A stretch of DNA of 17,709 bases from NCBI GenBank assembly GCA_030849065.1, contig JASAON010001373.1, positions 1-17,709 of the forward strand, given 5' to 3'. Source of the DNA: Jaenimonas drosophilae (taxonomy: Eukaryota; Euglenozoa; Kinetoplastea; Trypanosomatida; Trypanosomatidae). This document shows positions 1 to 7,588 of the stretch, one piece after another. The notes beneath the pieces are model-generated. The model saw only the letters and a list, made by a program, of their open reading frames with translations. It searched no databases and was not told the origin of the DNA. The number at the start of each line of letters is the position of its first letter. Positions within the stretch are counted from its first letter, which is position 1. The position numbers and the translations under genes are program-made.

Positions 1-282
1 ACTCCACTCAGTGTTGCCACACAGAATTTGTGTCACTGGAAACAGCTAGGCAGTGAAGTTCCATATTCTCCTTCATCCTACATGGTCACAGCACGAAATT
101 CGTAGGAAATGTTGTGGCTATGGAAGTCAGTGAAGCCATGTCTACGCGCACGTGACCTTCAGCATCGGCTCGTGCACACAGTGGAGAAAGAAGGGACAAG
201 TAGTGAATAAGAAGAATAGCGAAAAGGGTTGTAGTCTTTGAGGTGGACGGACAATTGGGTGACACACAAAAACAACTGCCAC
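1..282. other. Region downstream of glycyl-tRNA synthetase (282 bp)
   Basis: On the minus strand this is the GlyRS 3'UTR followed by a long pyrimidine tract (about 182-231, with CTATTCTTCTTATTC and CCCTTCTTTCTCC), which would direct trans-splicing of a gene beyond the window. Only two very short minus frames (17 and 22 codons) follow, so the next coding sequence is not in view. Confidence 0.5.
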
Positions 283-2172
283 TTACTCCTTCTCAGTAGG
301 GGGCGCCTGAGCGGGAAACTCCTGCTCTACGGACTCCCACAGGCGTGGACGAATCGTGCGGCACAGCTCAGCGATTACGGAGGTCACCTTGGATGTGGGA
401 ACACGAACCTGATGCGCAGTGTCACGCTCACGCAGAGTTACCATGCCGTCTCCCTCAAAATCACAGGTCACGGCAAACGGGATGCCAAGTTCATCCACGC
501 GGGCGTACTTCTTGCCAATCGTCACACCGCTGTCATCGATGCGGACAGAGATAGCGTGCTGCACCAACTCTTCACGGAGAGCATAGACTGTCTCCATCAA
601 CTCAGGTTTGACCATGAGTGGGAGGAGTGCCACCTTCTGTGGCGCAATGAGAGGGGTAAGGCTGAAAACGGCGCGTTTCTCATTTTTAGTGCTATTAGGG
701 TCGCGACGGACCCAGTAGCTTTGCTCGAGAATACTGTACAAGATTCGGCCAATACCAAATGAAGGCTCAATCACACTGGGGGTGAAAGAGTAACCTGACA
801 CCTTCACGTCCTTGTACTCGAACTGCACCATCGCTGAAGTCACCTCCACCGAAGCACCAGAGCTTAGGATAACCGTAGCGGCCTTGCCATCGGCAAGGGC
901 CGCCTGAATTGCTTCACACTCGGCAGGCGAGGCTGTGTTGAGATGCTCCATAACTTCGCCAGCCTGCTTGCCAAAAGTCTTCCCAATTAGGCCCTTGACC
1001 AGCTTCCGCTGCAGCTGCCGCTCTACCCGCGGTTCTGGATACTCCTCGCGCGCGCACAAATCCTTCTTTGAGGCTTTGCTGTGTTGGGTCAAATCAAAGG
1101 CAGAACGGTCAGCAATGCCAATGCACTCCACCCACCCGTAGGAGGTCAAGAGCTCTGCATCCCAGCAGTCCTGAGCGTAGTGTGCCATCTCATTGCTCTG
1201 GTGCTGGCGAAACCGAAAGTGTTGCACACCAACAGCACCCAGAAACTGAGCCGCGCGTCCAATGAAGTATCCTAAGGTCTCGTTGTCAATGATCTTGCTG
1301 CGAACCGCATCGCCCACCTTCATCAACACTGGCTCCTTATTTTCCGCCTGAAGTTCACGGGGCCACATCCACAGCTCCTCATTCTGAACACGCTCGAACT
1401 TTGGGTGTGACTTATCGTTGGGGTTGACAAAGTGTTCAATTTCGGCCAGAGTGAACTCACGAACTCGAATGAGAGCCGCACGAGGGGCAATTTCATTGCG
1501 AAAGGCCGTTCCGATGCAGGCCCCGGCAAACGGAAGACGCTGGGCATTGCCAGAGTCAACGAGACGCTTGAAGTTGAGAATGATGCCTTGAGCCAGTTCA
1601 GGTCGCATGTAACCCTTGCGGTCTCCCTCTGGACCGATTTGAGTGGAGAACATCAAGTTAAAGGGGAAAGGCTCGCTTAGCGCGTTCCCCTTGGGGGATT
1701 TGATTTCGTACTTGGTCAACACAGCCTGGATCTGCTCCTCGTTCATGCCAGCGGCGTCGTGGAGAATGTGAAGCATCTCTGTCTTCCGCTCCGCCGTCAT
1801 GTTGGGCTCCGCAGCCTGCGCTTCGCTCCACTCCTCCAGATACTTATCAGCACGAATGCACTCTCCGGTGGCCTTGTCTCGTACCATGATGTCATTGAAG
1901 CGCGTCACGTGACCTGAGGCCTTAAACACCTCCTCAGGGGTGAGGCAGGTAGTATCGACCTCGCACATGCTCTCCTCCAGGACAAAGTGTTGGCGCCAGA
2001 ATGAGAGCAAGTTGCTCTTCATGGCACACATCGTTGGGCCCAAGTCGTAGAGCCCAGCCGTTCCGCCATAAGGGTCGAAGGCGAGTCCATAAAAAAAGCG
2101 GCGGCGGCAGGTATCTTCAAACTCAGTGCGAACCAATCCGTCCAGTTTCAATGGCATCCCAGCAGACGCCAT
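283..2172 (-). CDS. Glycyl-tRNA synthetase (class II, eukaryotic type)
   Basis: Charges tRNA-Gly with glycine using ATP. The 629-residue protein carries class II motif 2 (FRNEIAPR at about 224-231, followed by EFTLAEIEHF at 239-248), motif 3 (VIEPSFGIGRILYSILE at about 467-483) and a C-terminal anticodon-binding domain (about 507-606, beginning near LIAPQKVALLPLM). The N-terminal FYGLAFDPYGGTAGLYDLGP stretch is also typical of eukaryotic and archaeal GlyRS. The open frame extends upstream only to a TTG at 2214; I chose the first ATG at 2172 (protein begins MASAGMPLKL). There is no WHEP domain, which animal GlyRS has. No clear mitochondrial presequence is visible. Kinetoplastids import all mitochondrial tRNAs, so one gene could serve both compartments, but this is inference. 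It is the most downstream gene in the window; a candidate acceptor AG lies at 2188-2189 after a tract rich in C and T. Confidence 0.96.
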   Translation of the reverse strand: MASAGMPLKLDGLVRTEFEDTCRRRFFYGLAFDPYGGTAGLYDLGPTMCAMKSNLLSFWRQHFVLEESMCEVDTTCLTPEEVFKASGHVTRFNDIMVRDKATGECIRADKYLEEWSEAQAAEPNMTAERKTEMLHILHDAAGMNEEQIQAVLTKYEIKSPKGNALSEPFPFNLMFSTQIGPEGDRKGYMRPELAQGIILNFKRLVDSGNAQRLPFAGACIGTAFRNEIAPRAALIRVREFTLAEIEHFVNPNDKSHPKFERVQNEELWMWPRELQAENKEPVLMKVGDAVRSKIIDNETLGYFIGRAAQFLGAVGVQHFRFRQHQSNEMAHYAQDCWDAELLTSYGWVECIGIADRSAFDLTQHSKASKKDLCAREEYPEPRVERQLQRKLVKGLIGKTFGKQAGEVMEHLNTASPAECEAIQAALADGKAATVILSSGASVEVTSAMVQFEYKDVKVSGYSFTPSVIEPSFGIGRILYSILEQSYWVRRDPNSTKNEKRAVFSLTPLIAPQKVALLPLMVKPELMETVYALREELVQHAISVRIDDSGVTIGKKYARVDELGIPFAVTCDFEGDGMVTLRERDTAHQVRVPTSKVTSVIAELCRTIRPRLWESVEQEFPAQAPPTEKE

Positions 2173-2443
2173 TCGCTTCGTTAATTGCTTCGTGGTGTAT
2201 GTGTGTGAGATCAAAGGAAAGAGGTGGAGAACCTACAAAGATGACGAGGAGGAGTCGAAAGCATTTGTTTTCATCTTCGGCAACGTGGGGTTGTGCGCAT
2301 CGCAAGCCCTCCACTCCATTGGTGGAAAAAATCGGCAAATTTGGTACACAGGGATATCATCTGGTACTCGAGCAGCAACAAAAAACACGGTATACGGCCC
2401 ACTAAAGGAACAACAGTGTCGAAGATGTGGCCGAGTGGAGGTG

Positions 2444-3241
2444 TCACATAAAAACGTCACGCGTTTCTTGGATTTCAGTGAGACATATGGGGCAGGTAAT
2501 TCGTTTTTTGGCGCACTGTGAGCACATTACTCGATGCCCACATGGAAAGCACACCACAAGCGACTCATACTTGTTAAGACACTCGAGGCACTGGAAGTTT
2601 GCCTCCGAAGGACGGGTGGTTCCCACTTGCATGGCCGGTTCGCTCTCATCTGGCACTGTAATATTTGTGGCTTCACCTTCGTATGCAGGTGGCGATGATA
2701 TCAGCTTCTCAGCTTCTCGATTGCGCAGTTGAATCGCACACACCTCTCGATGTCCATCGAAGAAGGTTGGGGCGATACATAGTCCACAAGATCGACACTT
2801 ATACTTTGACAAAGATTTAGTGTCTACTTTCCACAGATTTGTTCTCGGTCCCCGACATAGAGGACACATGTCAAGCTGAAGTGCGCAGCCGCGACAGCAA
2901 GCCACATGTCCGCAGGGGAGAAAGGCGTAGCGTCGATGGCGCTGGAGGCACACCACGCAGAGTTCATCGTCCTGAGCCAAGGACTCGCTACTGGAGGAGC
3001 ACGACCTCCTTTCCTCGTTCGGAACGCTCGTAGGTCCACCAAGATGCTGACGATGGCGGCAGACTTCCTGATGGCCATCCAGCAACGCCGGATCGACGCG
3101 TTGGTGGCAATAGTGGCATGTGCACGTAGATGCGGAACGCTGTGAGAAGAAATAGGGTTGTGGGTCATTCCTCCGAGGTGAACTGTGGTCGAGTGCCTCC
3201 GGAAACGGCCACCATGCACAACAACAACAGTTAGAGCCCAT
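2444..3241 (-). CDS. Double RING-finger protein, possible acylated N-terminus
   Basis: A 265-residue protein, probably an E3 ubiquitin ligase. Two C3HC4-type RING domains are visible: C95, C98, C110, H112, C115 or C116, C119, C126, C129; and C218, C221, C234, H236, C240, C243, C250, C253. Each RING is preceded by a short CxxC...DGHxEVC motif (C42, C45, H57, C61 and C149, C152, H164, C168), so the protein looks like a duplicated zinc-motif plus RING module. The start MGSNCCCC places glycine at position 2 and four cysteines at 5-8, as in N-myristoylated and palmitoylated proteins, although residue 6 is Cys rather than the usual Ser/Thr. Membrane anchoring is therefore a hypothesis. The ATG at 3241 is a true ATG. 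I cannot assign it to a named ligase; E3 activity is inferred from the domains only. Confidence 0.85.
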   Translation of the reverse strand: MGSNCCCCAWWPFPEALDHSSPRRNDPQPYFFSQRSASTCTCHYCHQRVDPALLDGHQEVCRHRQHLGGPTSVPNEERRSCSSSSESLAQDDELCVVCLQRHRRYAFLPCGHVACCRGCALQLDMCPLCRGPRTNLWKVDTKSLSKYKCRSCGLCIAPTFFDGHREVCAIQLRNREAEKLISSPPAYEGEATNITVPDESEPAMQVGTTRPSEANFQCLECLNKYESLVVCFPCGHRVMCSQCAKKRITCPICLTEIQETRDVFM

Positions 3242-3270
3242 GGTGGATGCCTAGACAGTGGATCTCACCA

Positions 3271-3284
3271 ACCACAGCTGTGGT
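3271..3284. repeat. 14-bp perfect palindrome
   Basis: ACCACAGCTGTGGT is a full dyad centred on CAGCTG. It lies about 30 nt upstream of the RING gene ATG, inside its predicted 5'UTR (acceptor AG at 3306-3307). It could fold as a short stem (5 bp, AGCT loop) or be chance. Confidence 0.75.
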
Positions 3285-3357
3285 ATATCTGTGTTCTAAT
3301 TGGCCCTGGAGGTTGTGGGAAAACAACAAATAGAACCAGATGGAAGTCACGCAGAAT

Positions 3358-3380
3358 TTTCCATGCATTGGGCATGGAAA
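3358..3380. repeat. Perfect 9-bp inverted repeat with 5-nt loop
   Basis: TTTCCATGC (3358-3366), loop ATTGG, then GCATGGAAA (3372-3380). It sits between the coiled-coil stop (3451) and the pyrimidine tract of the RING gene, probably in the coiled-coil 3'UTR. It could form a hairpin in the transcript. Confidence 0.75.
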
Positions 3381-3450
3381 GACGGTCCGGCTAGCATTCA
3401 CAACCAGATTAGAACTCCAATTCCGAGGAGCTTCCACCTCAACCTCTGAA

Positions 3451-3819
3451 CTATACAGTGTCACACCTGGCAAGTACCAGGGAAGCCTCATGCCTTACGG
3501 CCTTCATCAGTAGCTCCAATTTCTCTACCTTTTCATGCAGATTATTTGTGCGTGACCGAAGTGAGGTTTCCGCCTTTTGACGCAATTCCTCGTCTTTCTC
3601 TTCAAGGGCTTTGAGGTAGTCCTGCAGCATCTCGCACTCAATACTGGTAGCATCGCGTCGAGCAGTGCTGATGCGATCGGACACCTCCGAAGAGGACCCA
3701 AGCTCTTGCTGAAGGAACGTCCTTTCTGCCAACAGAATGGTGCGCTCTAAGCGAAGCTTTTGAAGACTGGAACGCGATAGCTTAGAGTAGTCCTCCTTCG
3801 CACTTTCCGGCGATGACAT
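3451..3819 (-). CDS. Small coiled-coil protein of unknown function
   Basis: Not recognised. The 122-residue product is highly charged and mostly helical in character. Two leucine-rich heptad-like stretches are visible, about residues 13-42 (LSRSSLQKLRLERTILL onward) and about 62-106 (CEMLQDYLKALEEKDEELR onward to KVEKLELLMK), so it probably forms a coiled coil and may be a subunit of a larger assembly. It has no signal peptide, membrane segment or catalytic motif. The open frame runs up to a GTG at 3861, but the first ATG is at 3819 and I use that. A convincing acceptor (pyrimidine tract ending CTGCAG, AG at 3975-3976) lies upstream, giving a 5'UTR of about 155 nt that contains a hairpin. It is real by strand, position and absence of overlap, not by homology. 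Confidence 0.7.
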   Translation of the reverse strand: MSSPESAKEDYSKLSRSSLQKLRLERTILLAERTFLQQELGSSSEVSDRISTARRDATSIECEMLQDYLKALEEKDEELRQKAETSLRSRTNNLHEKVEKLELLMKAVRHEASLVLARCDTV

Positions 3820-4361
3820 CGTGCTCTCTGTGTCTGCGTTTCTTTCGAAGCTATGCGACACCTAATGTGATCAATTTGCAGCACAATGGCACCCAAATTG
3901 CTGGTCGGATGGCTGTGGTACAGAATAGAGCACTCTACAAATTCCTCAGACACGTTGTCTGAGGTACTACGGCGCTGCAGCAAGAAAAGAAGCGGACAAG
4001 AGTGATGATACTGTTCAGTTGTTTGTATGTACACACGCATACCAACTCGCTACATGAGAAGCCCAGTCCAAGTAAACGCCACTGGTGGACAGAACCTGCT
4101 TGGTTGGCACGTAACTAACGCAACATTCGTTCGATCACTTTGCTCTCCCCCCGCCCCGAACGAGAATAATCTAATGTCCCCATTAGCCTCTCTCACATTT
4201 GTCAGTCTCATGCGACGCAGTCAGTACATGCTGCATATGGTCGACGAGAACCTCTTCGCATCGCACCCAACACATAATGGAGCCGATTCACACTGTTTGA
4301 ACCAGCAGCTCAGCTGTGAGTGATGCAATCGCTTCAAGACTCGTCAAATGGTCTTTCCCTC
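3820..4361. other. Intergenic region between MORN gene and coiled-coil gene (542 bp)
   Basis: This is the longest gap. On the minus strand it holds, in order, the 3'UTR of the MORN gene, a pyrimidine tract (CTTGTCCGCTTCTTTTCTTG) with acceptor CTGCAG (AG 3976-3975), and the coiled-coil 5'UTR with the 9-bp hairpin. I see no credible small gene, tRNA or repeat. A 98-codon plus-strand frame (4027-4323) is antisense to the cluster and has no protein-like character. Confidence 0.6.
3944..3964. repeat. Perfect 9-bp inverted repeat with 3-nt loop
   Basis: CCTCAGACA (3944-3952), loop CGT, then TGTCTGAGG (3956-3964). It lies about 10 nt inside the predicted 5' end of the coiled-coil gene transcript (acceptor AG at 3975-3976), so the mRNA would carry a stable hairpin close behind the spliced leader. 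A role is unproven. Confidence 0.8.
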
Positions 4362-5327
4362 CTACGGGGAGAAGGTCACTGGCTCATACATGGGGGAGAA
4401 GGGTTTGACAACGGCTATTATGGACTTGACGGCCGCAATGTAGTCCTGTTCGACGCCCTCATCGGTGTCAGTTTCCTGCTTGAGCACTCCGTTCTCCCAC
4501 CGCTGAATCTTGCTAATGTTGGTTTCCGCGAAGTGGTACATCCCTCGTCCATTCTTGACGTCATCCTGATATAGACCAACGAAGTACTCAGTTTCCTGGG
4601 GGTTGAAAAAGTACACCCCAGCACCGTTCATTTTTCCGTCTTTCCATTGGCCAACGTACTTCTTTCCACTACGCCCAATGACATATACCCCCCATCCATT
4701 GTGCTTATTGAACTCGAATTGTCCCTCGTAGCTATCTCCTTCGGGGTGCATCCAGTAGCCCAACCCATGTTTCTTGGTACCATAGTACTGTCCTGTGTAG
4801 GTTGCGCCGGACGGAAACTGGAAAGTGCGCACTTCAGATTGCGGCGGTCGCTCACCCAACAATCGCGGAGCAACTACACGAACTTTGTCCACAAAGTTCT
4901 TCATTTGAATTGCTGTTTCCACAACCTCAATAGGGTTGGACTCCTGCTCAGAAATAAGGTTACCCATATCCCACTCCTGTGTCGTCACAGCCCCGTTTTC
5001 GTAGTGGTAGTGACCCTTTCCATGCTTTTTGTCATTCTTGTAATATCCAAAGTAGTAGGCACTTTGTTCTCCGTTGAAGTAGTACAATCCTTGGCCTTCC
5101 ATTTGTCCATTTAGCCAGCTACCAAGATAGCGCTTTCCTGAGTCAGGAAATGCATACACTCCAAGTCCGTTCTGCTTGTTTTCTCTGTATTCACCTTCAA
5201 AAACCTCCCCATCTGGGTGAACCCAATGTCCCAACCCACTGCGCATGGGTCCATCGAATGTACCCTCGTACACTGCGCCAGACTTGTAGGTATAAGTCTT
5301 TATCTCCTCGTTCGGCACTTGGGTCAT
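4362..5327 (-). CDS. MORN-repeat protein, eight repeats in two halves
   Basis: A 321-residue protein made almost wholly of MORN repeats (pattern YxGxW/YxxxxxxGxGxxxxxxG). Four repeats start near residues 20, 43, 67 and 92, and four more near 177, 200, 224 and 249. The two blocks align along their length (about 11-128 and 168-285): GHWVHPDG matches GYWMHPEG and the closing EWDMGNL matches RWENGVL. A linker of about 40 residues joins them and a 35-residue tail follows. MORN proteins are scaffold or membrane-associated cytoskeletal components; in trypanosomatids they include the hook-complex protein MORN1 and axonemal radial-spoke-type proteins. I cannot tell which subfamily this is; the short acidic breaks resemble ciliary MORN proteins, but that is a guess. 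The ATG at 5327 is the first in frame. Confidence 0.88.
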   Translation of the reverse strand: MTQVPNEEIKTYTYKSGAVYEGTFDGPMRSGLGHWVHPDGEVFEGEYRENKQNGLGVYAFPDSGKRYLGSWLNGQMEGQGLYYFNGEQSAYYFGYYKNDKKHGKGHYHYENGAVTTQEWDMGNLISEQESNPIEVVETAIQMKNFVDKVRVVAPRLLGERPPQSEVRTFQFPSGATYTGQYYGTKKHGLGYWMHPEGDSYEGQFEFNKHNGWGVYVIGRSGKKYVGQWKDGKMNGAGVYFFNPQETEYFVGLYQDDVKNGRGMYHFAETNISKIQRWENGVLKQETDTDEGVEQDYIAAVKSIIAVVKPFSPMYEPVTFSP

Positions 5328-5685
5328 GGTTGTAGAAGATATCAGATCAATAAATTAGACGGTATGAGCAACACCAAGGAGGACACTGTCGTAGCCTCCA
5401 CGCAGTGAATGAATCCTAGTTCCGGGTAGTGTAGTGAACTGAGAGGAGATGATCTTCAGCTCAGTAACTAAGGGCCCACTAAGTATGCGAATACAAAAAT
5501 ACAACACGACAACGACAACGAGAAGAAGAGAAACCAGTCAGTTCATCACACGTCAAAATCCCCCCCCTTATTCATGCGGCAGTTGACCAAAATCCTGCTC
5601 TCACAAACAGCGTCCATAAATAGGTTTAAATAAGAAAACTACAGCATTGATCACGACGTGTTGTCAGCTAGTAGCGTCAGACATC
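5328..5685. other. Intergenic region between BTF3 and the MORN gene (358 bp)
   Basis: On the minus strand it holds the BTF3 3'UTR with a run of eight G (5560-5567 as C on the plus strand), then GGTTTCTCTTCTTCTCG followed by a GTTGTC-type repeat, a T-rich tract and ACTTAG, and a second C/T tract CATCTCCTCTCAG. Either AG could be the MORN gene acceptor. No gene is seen. Confidence 0.55.
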
Positions 5686-5994
5686 TTACTCAGTCTTGTC
5701 CACCTCGGCGGCAGTCTTCTGCACGTAGTCACCAGACACGACAAAGCACTGGGTCTGCATGGAAGCCTGCACCTTGGGCTTCGTGAAGTAGTACACGGAG
5801 CCATCCTGGCGATACAGCACGGCCTCATCGATGTCGCTGAAGGGGGTCACGTTCAGGCGACGAAGAGTGCTCTGCACCTTCTTGTCCTCGCCGGAGCTCT
5901 TGTGGAGAACCTTGGAGGTACGGCGCACGGATCCACGACCACCGGTGCGCACAAGCTCGGCGCGCTTCTTCAGCTGCTCAATCGTGACGGTCAT
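5686..5994 (-). CDS. BTF3 / nascent polypeptide-associated complex beta subunit
   Basis: NAC-beta pairs with NAC-alpha at the ribosome exit site and binds emerging chains. The 102-residue protein matches the NAC core: RRTSKVLHKSSGEDKKVQS near 24-42, LRRLNVTPFSDIDEAVLY near 44-61, and FTKPKVQASMQTQCFVVSG near 70-88. Human BTF3 is longer (about 160-200 residues); the tail after the NAC domain is very short here. The basic RRTSK segment corresponds to the ribosome-contact RRK motif of the family. The ATG at 5994 is preceded by a C/T-rich stretch and an AG at about 6022-6023 (reading CACAAAG on the minus strand), which would give a 5'UTR of about 27 nt. It sits next to three ribosomal protein genes and shares their G/C-ending codon preference. 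Confidence 0.93.
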   Translation of the reverse strand: MTVTIEQLKKRAELVRTGGRGSVRRTSKVLHKSSGEDKKVQSTLRRLNVTPFSDIDEAVLYRQDGSVYYFTKPKVQASMQTQCFVVSGDYVQKTAAEVDKTE

Positions 5995-6210
5995 TGTGAG
6001 ATGGGTGCGAAGAGTGATCTTTGTGATTTGGTCATAGATGAGAGAGAGATCGGGGTAGGGGGGGAATGTCCAGTGTAATGAAGATCACTGTGTAATACCT
6101 GGAAGATAGCATAGCCATGGGCTCCATAGATTTCTCCCTCGATGGGAAAACTGTGTTTTTTTTTACAAAATGATCAGAAAGCAAATTGACGGAAAAATTT
6201 GAAGCTCAAA

Positions 6211-6855
6211 CTAGTAGATGCGCTGAGGCTTGCCCATGGTAGACTTGATGTAGGCCGACTTGAGGTTCTGCCAGTTCTTCTTGAGGAGGGACACCAAGAA
6301 GTTGAGGGCCATGACGACGTTCTGGCGGATCTGGTCCTCGTTCATCTCAAGGTGACCGATGCAGGTACCGAGGCAGAGCACCTTCTTGAGCTGGAACTTC
6401 ACCGTGGACTGGAGCTCGGCAACCTTCTCGGTGAGGGACTCGCTCATGGCGCACACCGTGGGGAACTTACCCATACGATGCATGTGGGGGCCCACAAGAC
6501 GAGGGACCGTCTTGATGATGGACTCAGAGCACAGGAAGGCATCGAACTGGTTGCACATCTTCTTGACGAGCTTCTTGTTCTTGTTCAGCTTCTTCAGCTC
6601 CTCCTGGTTCATGGTGGGCACGCCAGCCTTCTTGGCCACATCCTCGTGGACGAGATCGCACAGCAGGCAGACGGTCATGCGGGGGCGGCAGATGTTGGGG
6701 AGCTTGAGGGAGCCAGAGAAACGCTTGTCCTTCTGGGGGTCGTAGTTCTTGAGGTTGACCTGGAGGTCAATGGACTCCTTGAACTTGCGGGTCTTATCCA
6801 CCTTAAGCACCGTCTGAATGGCCTCAGCCATCACCGCCGGGGGGATCTTGGACAT
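6211..6855 (-). CDS. 60S ribosomal protein L10a (uL1)
   Basis: Component of the large-subunit L1 stalk, which guides deacylated tRNA out of the E site. The 214-residue product has the L10a pattern throughout: start [17 protein letters not shown], then [32 protein letters not shown] near 138-148, and the C-terminal [18 protein letters not shown], which matches the conserved [11 protein letters not shown].Y ending. Length matches the family. An in-frame ATG exists 63 nt upstream at 6918, but the stretch between reads as a pyrimidine tract followed by AG (6876-6877 and 6862-6863), so it is most likely removed by trans-splicing. The start at 6855 then has a 5'UTR of only about 6-20 nt. Codon use is strongly biased to C/G endings, as expected for high expression. 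Confidence 0.97.
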   Translation of the reverse strand: MSKIPPAVMAEAIQTVLKVDKTRKFKESIDLQVNLKNYDPQKDKRFSGSLKLPNICRPRMTVCLLCDLVHEDVAKKAGVPTMNQEELKKLNKNKKLVKKMCNQFDAFLCSESIIKTVPRLVGPHMHRMGKFPTVCAMSESLTEKVAELQSTVKFQLKKVLCLGTCIGHLEMNEDQIRQNVVMALNFLVSLLKKNWQNLKSAYIKSTMGKPQRIY

Positions 6856-6860
6856 GGCGA

Positions 6861-6912
6861 TCTGAAATAAGCCGTCTATTGGGGGTGAAGAAGGGCCAAC
6901 AAGAGAAAAGAG
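6861..6912 (-). promoter_or_regulatory. Trans-splice acceptor tract of L10a
   Basis: The minus strand shows CTCTTTTCTCTTGTTGGCCC, CTTCTTCACCCCC, then AATAG (AG 6877-6876) and TTATTTCAG (AG 6863-6862). Both AGs lie just upstream of the ATG at 6855 and downstream of the longer-frame ATG at 6918. Confidence 0.6.
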
Positions 6913-7142
6913 ATTCATTTTTTAGTAGCGCATTCGCAGTCAGTCAAGTAAGGAGCGGAGAGGGTGGGTGCCCGCCTCTCTCAACCGTATACATCGCAGG
7001 CCACAGTTGATGGGAAATAAAAATAAAAGCGAAATCACATAGGTCCTTGGGGAAGTGGTGTAGGTAGAAATTGCAGAACGAGTGGTCCACACTCCACCCT
7101 GATTCTCATACCTCCACTACATCTGGAGTTCTGTGGCATTCT

Positions 7143-7403
7143 TTAGTGGTCAGTCTTGCGACGGAAGCCGCAGCCCTGAGAGAGCTTGGCCTTGCCGCCG
7201 GTGGACCGGCACAGCTTGGTGGAGCATCCGTTGCACTGGACGGCAGAGGTGGCGTGGCTGTACACAACGGTGATGTTGCCGCAGCCGGGGCACTTAACGT
7301 CCATGAAGTAGGAGTTGGGGCCCTGCACCAGACGACGGCGCTTGTGCTTCATGCGCTCCGCGCGCACGGTGGGGTAGCTCAGATCCGAGTCAAAGAAGCC
7401 CAT
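7143..7403 (-). CDS. 40S ribosomal protein S27 (eS27)
   Basis: Small-subunit ribosomal protein with a zinc ribbon. The 86-residue product retains all four zinc ligands in the two CPGC/CNGC knuckles (C38, C41, C57, C60), and family signatures such as FMDVKCPGC and TVVYSHA, ending [10 protein letters not shown]. Length agrees with eS27 (84-86 residues). The frame is open to an ATG at 7508, adding 35 residues, but this includes the pyrimidine tract CTTCCCTTCTTCTTATTC and acceptor CACAG (AG at 7437-7438), so the start at 7403 (MGFFDSDL) is right. The inferred 5'UTR is about 33 nt. Confidence 0.97.
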   Translation of the reverse strand: MGFFDSDLSYPTVRAERMKHKRRRLVQGPNSYFMDVKCPGCGNITVVYSHATSAVQCNGCSTKLCRSTGGKAKLSQGCGFRRKTDH

Positions 7404-7435
7404 GTTGGTTGTGGCGAAAGATCGACCTATTAGGA

Positions 7436-7470
7436 CCTGTGCAGTAGAATAAGAAGAAGGGAAGCCATTT
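7436..7470 (-). promoter_or_regulatory. Trans-splice acceptor tract of eS27
   Basis: The minus strand carries CTTCCCTTCTTCTTATTC followed by TACTGCACAG, with the AG at 7438-7437. A second AG lies 8 nt downstream in CCTAATAG. Either would remove the upstream in-frame ATG at 7508. Confidence 0.6.
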
Positions 7471-7588
7471 TGATGCAAATGCAGTTCTAAGCACTCCACA
7501 AAAACCATAGCTGGCGCACACTGAATACTAAGGATACCCTCTTTAGCGAGATAAAACTAATCAAAACAAATCGTGCACATGGTGGTGT

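Noticed and set aside
6199..6870. 223-codon plus-strand open frame opposite L10a
   Set aside because: It is the antisense shadow of a codon-biased ribosomal gene: Leu, Val, Gly, His and Glu repeats with no domain, on the wrong strand of a one-directional cluster.
6856..6918. N-terminal extension of L10a by 21 residues
   Set aside because: The stretch is a pyrimidine tract with two AG acceptors just before MSKIPP, and L10a family proteins start at that point.
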